From assembly GCA_010093485.1 (NCBI GenBank), contig MU001509.1:304256-368255 (forward strand): a stretch of 64,000 nucleotides of DNA, read 5' to 3'. The notes under the pieces were generated by a model. It had not been told where the DNA came from. It searched no databases and saw nothing but the letters and a program-made list of their open reading frames with translations. This document shows positions 11,024-21,189 of the stretch, in pieces (the stretch's first letter is position 1; each line of letters starts with the position of its first letter). The DNA comes from Karstenula rhodostoma CBS 690.94. Lineage: Eukaryota > Ascomycota > Dothideomycetes > Pleosporales > Didymosphaeriaceae. Position numbers and translations under genes: made by a program.

Positions 11024-12242
11024 CGTAACTGTTGCTGGTCTTGTTGTTGTGTGGAATGCACGCAAATGGAAATTTTAGTGGGACGCAGAGGTGGTCGGTG
11101 GGACCTGTCGTTTGTGGCGCGGCGGTCCGTGCAGTCAACTGCTCACCAAACGCTGCGGTTGAAATCACCCGCAATCGACACCATTTCAAAGTTACCGAAT
11201 GAGGCAGTTTCAGCCTCGGGCGTTCTCGGTCTCTCGTTTTTACATCAAGTAACCGAAAAAGTTCGTTGCCCTGAGCACGTGGACCAGCTAGAACAGCCGG
11301 AGTTTGGACCTGTTGTGCAGTTCGCGAAACCTGGTCTACGCAGAAGGTTAATCAATCATTTCGGCAAGGCGGGCAAAGAGACCGTATGGAAGACGCAAGT
11401 CTCACTTGACGCAGTCAACGACTTCGGTCTGTGTTTGCCCTAGGGTCTAGAGCACCAGCATAGGTGTGTTATACGGACTCAGCCCGATGTTGGAATGGGT
11501 GATTCAGCTGCTTTACGCGGTAGCACTAGACTCAGGCCTACGAAGTGTGCGAAAAGGAGTTATTAATAAAAGTAATAAGACTTGGGTGTCCCGCGTAAGC
11601 GAATGGAAAAGAAATGGAAAATGGATACACGACTGGACAACGAAGTTATCAAGACTGTTGATGATCTCCAAAGGTGGTCTAGTTGGTCTGGGATTGAGTA
11701 TATTATGGCACTATCCTACGACGCATTTGATTGAATTATGAATTGAAGTATAAAAGGCCTGCTCACATGTAGTCTCTGTGACAGGAGAGCATTTGGAGAA
11801 GGTGCACAAACTCAAGGGTAAGGGATATAGTTGCTGCATTCATAATCTTTTCTTCCCAGATTTAGTAACGCTGTTGGAGCATTTAAAGCCACATGGATAG
11901 GTGGGTATCAGAGTATAGTTGCAGATATGACTTGTTGTAAGCGCTATCTATACTCCATCATACAATGCAATGGCACTTGCCGACATATACGAACTAAAAG
12001 CTGGCGTTCTCAAGATGCATAGAATAACTATAAAAACCTACCTCTCTTACCGCGGTATATTATTTTGCCTCTCTGGATTTGCGTAAGCAATCCTCCACTG
12101 TGCAGATCCTCATAGACGAGCGTAGCACCATGCATTCAGCCAATTCACAGTAGACTCCAGTGCACCAGCCTAACACTCGTTTCAAAAGCAATAAAGAACT
12201 GCACTACATAACTACAAGGCCATCTCCTTCGACAGAAACCCA
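11024..12242. other. Intergenic, no gene recognised
   Basis: It holds the BUD22-like promoter at its left end and the 3' flank of the orphan gene at its right. A 130-codon frame at 11051-11443 lacks a convincing start, domain or codon pattern. About 11700-12200 is AT-richer. No RNA gene or repeat was recognised. Confidence 0.5.
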
Positions 12243-12725
12243 TTACCGCCGACTCCTACCCCGCCTGCTAGAGCTCGGGGCACCACCCTGCCCTCCTTGA
12301 CCTTGACTATACTGACTCAACCCCGGCAGTCCCTGCCCCATACTTTGTCGCTGCGAACTCCCCATCATGTCGGGCTGCTGGAACTGTGCCCCTCCAGGCT
12401 GTGCTACTGGCGGGTCCCTCCCCGGATAATTCAAATACATATTCGACTCACCCCGCTCCCGAGCCATCCCTCGACGACAGGAATAACACTTGCCCCCGCA
12501 ATGGTTGAGTATGGAGTCTGGAATGGGCTGGGGCTGGAGGGGCGATGCGGCGCCTGCTGCGACGGACCTGCTCCCTTGCGTTGATCCATGCATCGATCCT
12601 TGGACTGCTCCTGGCACTGCTCCTTGCATTGGTCCACGTGCTGATCCCCTCATCGATGCGCTTGGTGGTCCTTGCCACGCGGAGGACCCGGAAGAGGCGC
12701 TGTGGTGGCTTCGTTGTCTCGGCAT
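12243..12725 (-). CDS. Orphan low-complexity protein with small Cys cluster
   Basis: Single-exon frame of 160 residues from a true ATG at 12725. The N-terminal part is a Gly/Ser/Gln repeat region with recurring GSMHGS and GAVPGAV-like units. The only structured-looking piece is the centre, NHCGGKCYSCRRGM, a C-x3-C-x2-C arrangement next to a His. The tail is Gln/Gly-rich and ends SSSRRGRSRR. A palindromic TATA-like element lies about 90 bp upstream. I do not recognise the family, and a small metal-binding or nucleic-acid-binding protein is only a guess. The open frame, good start and composition support a real gene. Confidence 0.55.
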   Translation of the reverse strand: MPRQRSHHSASSGSSAWQGPPSASMRGSARGPMQGAVPGAVQGSMHGSTQGSRSVAAGAASPLQPQPIPDSILNHCGGKCYSCRRGMARERGESNMYLNYPGRDPPVAQPGGAQFQQPDMMGSSQRQSMGQGLPGLSQYSQGQGGQGGAPSSSRRGRSRR

Positions 12726-13151
12726 GTTGGTATAGTGTTGTTGGTTTCAGACTTGTGCTTTGTAGTGTTTCAAACCGTGGATTGAGTGTAGGATCTAAAA
12801 AGTATTTCAGTAGGGGTATATATACCCTTAGGACACCATGTGTGAAGTGCTGTGCGCTGGCATGCCTTCAATCCTGCTGTAACGAAAAGGTCATGTGGCT
12901 TCTAACACGATTTGTCCATGCTTCGATGCAACAGCGTGTCAGTATGAAGTTGCCTACACAGTTCACTGTAGACTGCAATGAATCATGCCAGACATGCACT
13001 GACCGCGCGTCAATTCTCATGTTGAATAACGATTCGTTCGATGGTCATGAATTCATCATTGAACCAAGTGTACCTAATATATACAGCGAACGCGTCGCAC
13101 ACTGACGCTCGCAAAATCACAGGGTATCAATCACCTTTCCTCCCACACCCT
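12726..13151. promoter_or_regulatory. Orphan-gene promoter with palindromic TATA
   Basis: GGGTATATATACCC at 12815-12828 is a perfect 14-bp palindrome about 90 bp upstream of the ATG at 12725 and is a good TATA candidate. The remainder is the 3' flank of the MFS gene; no coding exon was seen. Confidence 0.45.
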
Positions 13152-14740
13152 CTAATCCCTGAAGAAGTTAGTCATACCATCCTTCCTCCTGGTCCTGATA
13201 TGCATAATAGTATACACCACAACACCAATGCCCAGCATGGCGGAGATGACGCCAAAGCCAAGGAGATACTTGGGCTTGTCGTCAGCAGGGAAGAGATAGG
13301 CGCCGTAGATCTGAGCGAGGTTGCCAAGGGCGTTGACGAGCGCGAGCGCGATGCCGCGCACCTCGGGCTCCATATCGCCAAAGGTGGCGCCCGCGTACGA
13401 AAGAGAGATGGCGTTGGAGGCCCACAGGCCGGCCGCCATGAGCACCAGCAGCGCGTAGCGCGCGGTGAAGTTGTAGACGACGCACACGAGGATGGACGTT
13501 ATGAGGGAGAAGCAGAGCCAGCAGGCGATGATCAAGCCGCGGTGGTTGGGCACGCGGTCCGCGTAGACGGCGGTGATGGCGGTGCACACGAAGGCGACCC
13601 CGTAAATGGGGCAGGTCATGTATTGTGCTTGGACGGTGGAGGTGTAGCCGAGGCCGTGGACGAGGGTAGGGTAAAAGTAGGAGAGAGTGGATGAGCCGAC
13701 GATGACCTTGGTTTGTTAGTTTCGCGGTCCCTGTAGATGTACGGATGGTTGACTTACCATGTATCCAAGGATGAAGCCAATAGTGCGCCAGTCTTTGATG
13801 GCGAGAGTGAAAGCCTGGACCTTGCTCATTCGCTCGGCGCCTTCCGCTCTGGCGGTCACACCGCCTTGCTCCAGGCGGGCAACAGCAATTGCCCTCTCAC
13901 GGTCGGAGAACCTGGCAGTGGTGGCAGGGAAGTCGATGAGGATGAAGTATGAGAGTAAAGCGACGAGAATGGTGGCTGCTCCTTCGATGATAAACAGCCA
14001 CCGCCAACCTTCGTAGCCCGCAGCACCGTCGAGACCGCCCGTGATGGCACCAGCAAGGAGACCACCAAAAGCACCAGACAGGATGGCGGCAGAGATATAG
14101 ATACCGAAGCGCTTGGATTGTTCTTCGCGCTTGTACCAGGAAGACATGAGCAGCAGCATGGCGGGTGCGAAACCTGCTTCGAAGACACCGACGAAGATGC
14201 GGAGGACGACCAGATGCTCGTAGTCCTTGACGGCGGCCATGCAGCAGGTTAAGGCTCCCCAGACGGTCATGATGCATGGGAGATAGATGGACGGTCTGAT
14301 CCTCACAATCAACATGTTGGAGGGCACTTCGAATACGACATATGTGACTGCAGCTGTTAGTTCCTAGTGCAGGCAGAGTTTCGGTGTTACTTACCGAAAA
14401 AAACCACCAGACAGATACTATACTGGTTTGACGTGAGGTTCAGATCCTCTTGCATTCCTGCCACCTTGGCGTTTCCTATGCTGCAGAGCAGTCAGTGGCC
14501 TGTGCATGGTAGAGGGCTGTAGAAGTCTTACTTTGTCCGGTCCATGTAAGAAAGTAGATACATGAGCCACATGATGGGCATTAATTGAAGATCAATCCGA
14601 CGAAGGAGCTTCTTCTCCTCTTCGGGGGTCCATGAGACACCGCCCACGGCGATCTCAACCCTTTCGTGCTTTGCAACATCCATGCCTTTGGTATCAACAT
14701 CGAAGTGCTCGATTGAGTGAGGTGGCGAAGTCATCGTCAT
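13152..14740 (-). CDS. MFS transporter, allantoate permease-like (ACS) family
   Basis: Four exons: 14532-14740, 14395-14480, 13758-14347 and 13152-13706, giving 479 residues. Introns are 51, 47 and 51 nt; all junctions keep phase. The ATG at 14740 (MTMTSPPHS) is chosen because the longer frame begins with TTG. The N-terminus has EEEKKLLRRIDLQLMPI before helix 1 and MDRTNIGNAKVAG after it, hallmarks of the fungal anion:cation symporter (Dal5/Tna1-like) family. About 12 hydrophobic segments follow, with EVPSNM and YEGWRWLFIIEG. It should import a small organic anion or related nutrient by proton symport at the plasma membrane; the substrate cannot be read from sequence. It is transcribed divergently from the SDR gene at 15408. 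Confidence 0.9.
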
Positions 14741-15407
14741 AGGAAATCGTGATAAGACTCGAGGTACCAAAGACAGAATGATAGGACAGGAGAAGAGACG
14801 CCTGAGCCCGACCGTTTGGTTGATTCCGACGACAATGGGGTGTGGAGCAATCTTTATACAGATCGATCGTCGTCAGTGCAGATTTTTGGTGGAGATAGGT
14901 GATTGCCCCGGATTGTACCGCATAATGGAGCGTCTCCGCACACGAGTCCTCCACCGCCCGATCTTGCGACCTGGTCCTAGACATGCGGGTTAGCGTTGCA
15001 CCATTGCCAGCTTGATTGGGTAAAATGCGGAAACCAGCATTCCGGGGCCCGGGAGGGACGCCAATGACAAGACATGCCTCGTCGCGAGGCGTGCCACTTA
15101 GCGAGAGTCATGTTCTCGCGTACAGGCTCATATCCTCATGAAGAACCCCAGACATGATCGTCTCGTGGCAAGGCCTCGGCTCGATACTGTGTTTGTTGCA
15201 TGTAAATAGCTGCAGGATATGCAAAATTGATCGGTAGAGGCTGTCGGGACTGGTCTTCTCCCTGCAGAAGCCCCTTGCCACTACTGTCCCTCAGATAGCT
15301 TGCGTTGTATTAAAGAAGCTCGCGTCCAGTTTGCTGCCTCGTTCATTCCTGAATCTCCAACCGTGTTATCCAAGACCCTAAATACCAAGCAACAGACCTT
15401 TGCCGCA
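14741..15407. promoter_or_regulatory. Divergent promoter between MFS transporter and SDR
   Basis: This 667 bp span separates two divergently transcribed genes. It contains a CGG-N11-CCG inverted triplet overlapping a GC-rich palindrome near 15042-15053. No clear TATA box was seen on either side. Confidence 0.6.
15028..15044. promoter_or_regulatory. CGG-N11-CCG candidate Zn2Cys6 binding site
   Basis: CGG at 15028-15030 and CCG at 15042-15044 are separated by exactly 11 bases, the inverted half-site layout bound by Gal4-type binuclear cluster regulators. It lies in the transporter/SDR promoter, and a Zn2Cys6 regulator gene begins about 2 kb away. Recognition by that protein is inferred. Confidence 0.4.
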
Positions 15408-16304
15408 ATGTCTCCCTCCGCTGTTGAAGCTCACACGACTACTCCTCCTACTTCGGTGGCAGAGAGCGAACCGAGCCAAGTCGCCCAATCTGTACCTGCA
15501 CCAGTGTACCTCTCGACCGAGCCGGGCCCCGACCACGACTGGAAAATTACCCTAAAGAACAAGGTCATCGTCGTTACGGGCGCAAACCGTGGCATTGGTC
15601 TTGGTCTCGCAACCGTATTCCTTGCCAACGACGCGAAGGAGGTCTACTCATTCGACCTGTTCGAACCTGGCGAGGAGTTCCAGGCGCTCCAGCAGGCACA
15701 TCCGAAGCGGGTCCACTATGTCCACTGCGACGTCACGTCGGAAGAGAGCGTCACCAAAGCCGTAGACCAGGTCGTTGCACAATCGGGCCGGATCGATGGC
15801 ATGGTTGCCAATGCCGGCATGACCAAGCACCAGCCCGCGCTCAATTTCGACCGCCCGCAGCTCGAACAGCTGTTCAATCTAAATGTTTTTGGGGCATACT
15901 TCTGCGCAAAGGCGGCTGCGAAAAAGTTCATCGAGCTCGGCATCAAGGGATCCATCGTCTTCACCTCGTCCATGACCTCGTACCGTCCGAACCGCGCAGG
16001 TCCGTCTGCACCTTATGGCGGTACCAAGGCTGCCGTGAGGAACATGGCACACACGCTCGCTATGGAGTGGGCCAAGGACGGCATCCGTGTCAACTCCATC
16101 TCCCCCGGATTCGTGAAGACGCAAATGACCGCAAAAATCCGGGAGGCGCCCGACTTCAATCTGAAGATGCAGTACTACGGCGGCATGCCCAGGTTGGCAG
16201 ACCCCAGGGAACTCGGTGGTGCCTACGTGTACCTGCTGTCTGATGGCGCAACCTACACGACCGGCATCGATATTCCTGTTGCCGGTATTGTCGGTGCTTG
16301 GTAG
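15408..16304 (+). CDS. Classical short-chain dehydrogenase/reductase
   Basis: Single exon of 298 residues from ATG 15408 (MSPSAVEAH); an upstream in-frame extension starts with TTG. A disordered Ser/Thr/Pro leader of about 45 residues precedes the Rossmann fold. Cofactor motif TGANRGIG is at 57-64, NAG at 135-137, the catalytic Ser at 187/188, Tyr203 and Lys207 (Y-x3-K). The C-terminus has the usual SDR segment GIRVNSISPGFVKTQM and ends TTGIDIPVAGIVGAW. Overall layout is like fungal NADP(H)-dependent sugar or polyol reductases (sorbose/xylulose/mannitol type), but substrate is not determinable. Its neighbours (transporter, regulator, class II aldolase) suggest a step in sugar, polyol or sugar-acid catabolism. 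Confidence 0.9.
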   Translation: MSPSAVEAHTTTPPTSVAESEPSQVAQSVPAPVYLSTEPGPDHDWKITLKNKVIVVTGANRGIGLGLATVFLANDAKEVYSFDLFEPGEEFQALQQAHPKRVHYVHCDVTSEESVTKAVDQVVAQSGRIDGMVANAGMTKHQPALNFDRPQLEQLFNLNVFGAYFCAKAAAKKFIELGIKGSIVFTSSMTSYRPNRAGPSAPYGGTKAAVRNMAHTLAMEWAKDGIRVNSISPGFVKTQMTAKIREAPDFNLKMQYYGGMPRLADPRELGGAYVYLLSDGATYTTGIDIPVAGIVGAW

Positions 16305-17002
16305 AGCGTTTGTTAGCATCAAGTTTCCGATTCCTGCTGCATGGTGGAGTTCAGGGGCATTTTGCTGGGATCACAACGATAGAACGAATACCAGATCCAT
16401 TTCATATTTTCAGATGGTTCCCCTTGCTTGTGATTATGATGATGTGGATTGACATGTGTTGATGCCGAACGTGCGGGGAAAGACAGTCGAATGACAACTT
16501 GACAGCAACGGAGGCCGGGGACATCGTCTCGGACGCGTCCAAACACAGTAGACGACGCGGTGGCCTTCTGCAGGTTGTAAAGGAGAAGTTGAACTGTAGC
16601 CTTCACGATCGCGGTTCTGGAGCATTTTTGCAGGGCGCAGATGTGTCGAGCGCTCTCACATCCGGAAGCACATGCCCGCAGAGAAGCACGTGACCACCAC
16701 CACAACATCACGTCTCGTTGCAACCAACGACTGCGGCAGCGCTAAAACAGATTCCAGCGGAGCTGAGCGCTCTCGAACGGTTGCAGGAATCACCCCAGGC
16801 AGAGTTTTCGCCGCAAGTGGAGTTCTAGCGTGTTGTGGAGAGGAGCTAGTCGGGCCGGATTCGAGTCAGGCGACCTTGGGTACTTGCACCTAGGCAGGCC
16901 AAGACCACATGCAGTGGGCAGTGTTGCTCCATCTTTCCCCCCTCGAACCGAGCGCATCCCGCATCCTCGACGCGAAGGCATCCGAGGATGTGAACCGCTG
17001 CA
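16305..17002. other. Intergenic, upstream of the Zn2Cys6 regulator
   Basis: SDR 3' flank and regulator promoter. No coding exon or clear core-promoter motif was recognised. Confidence 0.45.
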
Positions 17003-19311
17003 ATGCCCGCCCAGAAGCCTCGGAAGCCTCGACCCTCACGTGCGCGTGGGCTGCGGACCACCACAGGCTGGTAAGCTCACCAAGCTCGTCTTCGCGATTC
17101 CCTGCAGGTCCCTTGAGGCTGCTCTTTGCCACTCACGGCAGATACGTTGCATTCACACTACAATGTTGACAGTCTCGGTACCCTGCATTACACCAAGATG
17201 AGCAATGTAGGAACCAGGCTCATGACGAAGCATCATATCTTTCAGATTGTCGTTCGCCATCACCTTGAAATATTTCTCTGCTTTGCCTTGTCTTGTCTAA
17301 AGTCTGGCACGACTCAACGGCTCTTACGAACAACAAAAACCGGTGCATAACTGACCCCTTCCAGCTTGACATGCCGTAAAAGGCGAGTAAAGTGTGATGA
17401 GTCTAAGCCTCGCTGCACACAGTGCCTCAAGAGCGACAGAGAGTGCAATTATCCCCAGTCTACGGACGATGGGGCAGCCACTACTGGTTCAAGTGGCCAA
17501 GAGGCTACCACCTCTCCAGCCCAACCCAGGGCCTCCGTAGTTGTGGATTCCCCTGCCACGCGCAAGTCAATTGGCGATGCCAACACAAACATGTTTGGGG
17601 AATCCCCAGAACTACGGTTTGATCTGTCACCTCTGGCACTGTCGACTTCGCTTCCATCACCAAATTCAGCACCTTTCGAATGGTACGACCTGCTAGCCGA
17701 GGATGCCATCAACAACATTCAGAAGCACAACCTAGGATTCGCCGAGATCTCCCTCTCGAGGAGGCAAAGTCCTGTACCTGAAACCGAAGATGAGATCGAT
17801 CCTCAACTCCAGGCAGCCGGACAAAGTCGTCCTGCCGATGTCGCCTTCGAACCATGGAAGTCCCCAGACATCATTGCATTGAGCGATGATGAACTCGGCT
17901 TCTTTCATCACTATATCAACGTAGTTGGACCAATTCTAGATCTCTTCGATCCGCTCGGGCATTTCTCAAATCTGGTCCCGAAGCTCGCCGTACACAACGT
18001 TGGCCTGTTGAAATCATTGCTCGCTGTCGCGGCTCGCCACATGGCACTGCTCTCAGATCACCAAACGGCGCAAAACACTTTCAACGTGCAGACACCAGTA
18101 TCGCATTCCGGTCTTCAAGATTCAAATGGCCTCAATAACCATAATCCGTTCCTCGAAGTCGCGACGCAATACTATTACGAGACCTTGCAGTATCTATCCC
18201 AAAATCTATTATACCCATCATACACGAAATCTACAGAGATCATCTCGACTGCCATTTTGATCTCTACATATGAGATGTTCGATGCATCTGGAAGATATAG
18301 CGACGGTGGATGGGAGCGACATCTACGAGGTATCTTCTGGATCCAAAGATCACAAGATAACAACGGCGAGACGAAGGACGGGCTACGCAGAGCTGCCTGG
18401 TGGATGTGGTTGCGACAAGACATCTGGGTTGCTTTCCGAGAATCTCGACGCGTCCTCACCATCTGGAGGCCAACAAAAAGACTCGGGGATCTGACGCCTG
18501 AAGAACTTGCCACACGTATCATGTACATTTGCGCGCGATGCGTCGACTACGCCGCAAACGAGAAGCATTACGATATGAATATCCGGATCGGCCAGGGCGA
18601 TAAATTGCTTCAGGCCCTTGACGACTGGCATAAGATACTGCCACTATCCTTTCAGCCGATATACGCGCATTCGACTCCTCAACCAGGACTGTAAGTAACC
18701 GCTGTATGTGGAGTAGCTATGTCTTTTGTGTCAAACCGGACACTTTCTCTTCCTGAGCCGGGAGACATGCGCAAGATGTCCGTCTACCCCGGCTTGACTC
18801 ACACTGACTTTATACCCGTACCTTAGATTTACCCCTATATGGATCCATCCGCCGTCGTACGCGGCAGCAATTCAGATGTTTCACTTCGCCCGTATCGTCG
18901 TCCTCATCAACCAGCCGTCGCTCGGCGGTATGAGTGAATTTTCTCGGCGGCAAAGATTGCTAGACGAGAGTGTGGAAACGATATGCGGGATCGCACTGAT
19001 GCATCAGGGCAACGATTTGCCGAGTGCGTTCATAAACTACCAAGCTCTGTACGCAGGTGAGTAAAATTTCCACACGGCCTCAAGACCTATCCTTCACGTA
19101 ACCGCAAGCTGGGGGTTTGCCATGCCGAATCTCTTGTCCGCCACGTTGTATTACTTGTCAGGCTGACCCGCTTGCAGCTGGACTTTGCGTACAAACGCCG
19201 GTCAAACAAAATGCTGTCCTGCAGCTTCTGGAGAAAACGCTGGAGATCACGAAGGTCCCACCGAAGACACTGCTCGACGACCTCGCGGGGTACTGGAGAG
19301 CGGAACCTTGA
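17003..19311 (+). CDS. Zn2Cys6 transcription factor with fungal-specific domain
   Basis: Four exons: 17003-17070, 17365-18690, 18827-19056 and 19178-19311, giving 585 residues. The first exon encodes a basic leader (MPAQKPRKPRPSRARGLR) and ends inside the codon of the first zinc ligand (TG|C), so the intron at 17071-17364 must be spliced to complete the cluster. Ligands are C23, C26, C33, C40, C43 and C50: C-x2-C-x6-C-x6-C-x2-C-x6-C. A Ser/Thr/Pro linker follows. From about residue 190 comes the fungal-specific helical domain, with LLAVAARHMALLSDH and a middle region containing STYEMFDASGRYSDGGWERHLRG, typical of the PF11951 type. Introns 2 and 3 (136 and 121 nt) are long for this window and could hide small errors. 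It is a nuclear DNA-binding regulator, probably of the adjacent metabolic genes. Confidence 0.85.
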
Positions 19312-20204
19312 ACAGCCAAAATGAATAGGAATTTATGAAACGAAAACTTTAAGCACGTCGAATGCCAGACAACGAATTGGAGAGGTAGCTAGGAAATATT
19401 TTCCAGCCCAAAGGCCCAAAGCCTGTCCAAGCTTTGTGATCATCTGCCACCACCCACCGACGTACTGTAAAAGCCTCAAGCCCACCATAATCATATGACG
19501 TTTACTCGCTTGAACATTCCGTAGCTCGGTAGTGGGATGAAACAGGAACCTCGTCTCCCGTTCATCGATGTGGTGAAATCAACCGTTTCCTTCCGCAACT
19601 GTGGATATGCGGTGCAGATGAGCTCGTCCTTGCCGAGTTAACCGTACCGGCCTAAGCTTACGACCAGGCTATGGCAGACCACACGGCATCCAACTCCATG
19701 TCGTGGGGACGAAGGAGGCCCACAGTTCGGTTGCGCCCACATCACGAGCCAAACCCGCACTCTACAAACTGCAAACGCGATTCATGCTGATACTGACCGC
19801 GATTAGACTCGAGTCAGGCATCCCATCCGAGTGGATCCAATCTGCGGGGAATTGCCCCAGCTAAACCTGGACTGGGGAATGACGTCGACGATCGCTTGCT
19901 GGCAGTGCCTCGAGACGGTGCACACTTCCCCATCCCCCAGGTCCCCCACAACGTAGCAGTTGCCCCGTCTCGCATGTACCCGAGGCCAACACAGCTCTGA
20001 ACACGTGCTCGTCTCGTATCTACTACGGTACTAACCGCATGCTGGCGAGACGGCCGCTTCGGAATCATACAATTGCCATCGCAGTGCCGTTCCGATAGCC
20101 TTCCGACACTCGCATCACTCGTGTCTCTCGTGTCGTCCTGTTCTACTTCACAATACAAGACCTACTAACATTAGAGCCTCCAACATATTTTACCAAGCCA
20201 CACA
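19312..20204. other. Intergenic, aldolase promoter, no gene seen
   Basis: Located between two rightward genes. Everted CGG-type triplets occur (for example near 19643-19652), but no TATA box or coding exon is clear. Confidence 0.45.
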
Positions 20205-21189
20205 ATGGCTCAAACAGGCAAAAACCGGACGGTGGAGATCCTGAACGCGGCGGCGGCAGGAAAATACGGTGTCCTGGCAGCGATTGCGTATGCAACACCA
20301 CGTTTTTAGAAAGAGCATACACTTACAATTCACAGATACAACGTTGAACAGCTCACAGCAATGGTCCGCGCTGCCGAAGCAAAAAGATCACCTCTAATCA
20401 TCCAACTCTTCCCCTCCACGCTCAAGCAGCTCCCCACCCTCGCATATGCCGCCGCAGCCGCCGTAAAATCAGCCACTGTTCCGCTGTCCCTGCATATCGA
20501 CCATGCGCAGGATGCAGCCCACATCCGCGAGATCATAGCCACGCTACCCGTGGACTCAGTCATGGTGGACATGTCGCACTACGACGAGGAAGAGAACCTC
20601 GCGAAGACCAAGATACTCGCGAAAGAATGCCACGCCAAGGGCATCGCGGTCGAGGCTGAGAGCGGGCGGATAGAAGGCGGCGAGGACGGCATCGCCGACA
20701 CAGAGGGTCTGGAAGGTACGCACGAGCCCTGCCCTGCCGTTGTGAACTCAGTTGTTCCGGGCGCCCCGCTGATTGCACATCACAGCACTCTTCACCTCCC
20801 CCGAGGACGTCGACAACTTCATCGCCGCGGGCATCGACATCCTCGCCCCTTCAATAGGCAACCTCCACGGCGACTACGGGCCCTCCGGCCCTGCGCCGGG
20901 TCAGCTGCACTTCGACCGCTTGACCGCCATCAACAAGCAGATCGACAACCGCGTGCTCATCGCGCTGCACGGTACCAATGACTTCCCGCCCGAGCTCTTG
21001 CGCCAGTGTATTGAGAACGGCGCGATCAAACTCAATGTGAACAAGCTGTTGTTGGAGGTGTGGAATGAGTTCTTGAGGAAGAATGCAGCGGGGATGTCGT
21101 TGGTGAAGCTGATTGATGAGGGGATGAAGGTGTTGCAAGTGGAGACGGAGCGATGGATGGATATCTGTCAGAGTAGTGGGAAGGCGTAA
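20205..21189 (+). CDS. Class II (zinc) ketose-bisphosphate aldolase family
   Basis: Three exons, 20205-20287, 20336-20715 and 20786-21189, give 288 residues; introns of 48 and 70 nt. The start MAQTGKNRTVEILNAAAAGK is followed by AAIAYNVEQLTAMVRAAE, the usual N-terminal class II pattern. HIDHAQD supplies the catalytic Asp (D83) and a zinc-binding His (H84). Other candidate zinc ligands are H182 in GNLHGDYG and H216 in ALHGTNDF. VEAESGRIEGGEDG replaces the VEAELG...GGxED segment of bacterial tagatose/fructose-bisphosphate aldolases. The phosphate-binding region is IKLNVN. At 288 residues it is nearer GatY/KbaY-type enzymes than glycolytic Fba1 (about 360), so a dedicated catabolic aldolase is more likely than the housekeeping enzyme. 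It is downstream of the Zn2Cys6 gene. Confidence 0.88.

Noticed and set aside
10158..11078. 306-codon plus-strand frame opposite the BUD22-like gene
   Set aside because: Serine-rich complement of the acidic BUD22 coding sequence; a codon-bias shadow.
11051..11443. 130-codon frame upstream of the BUD22-like gene
   Set aside because: It overlaps the BUD22 promoter, has no recognised domain and no supporting splice or codon pattern.
15300..15407. N-terminal extension of the SDR from 15300
   Set aside because: The frame begins with TTG; the first ATG at 15408 gives a normal leader before the Rossmann fold.
13152..21189. Secondary-metabolite gene cluster
   Set aside because: No polyketide synthase, peptide synthetase, terpene cyclase or prenyltransferase is present; primary catabolism fits the enzyme set better.
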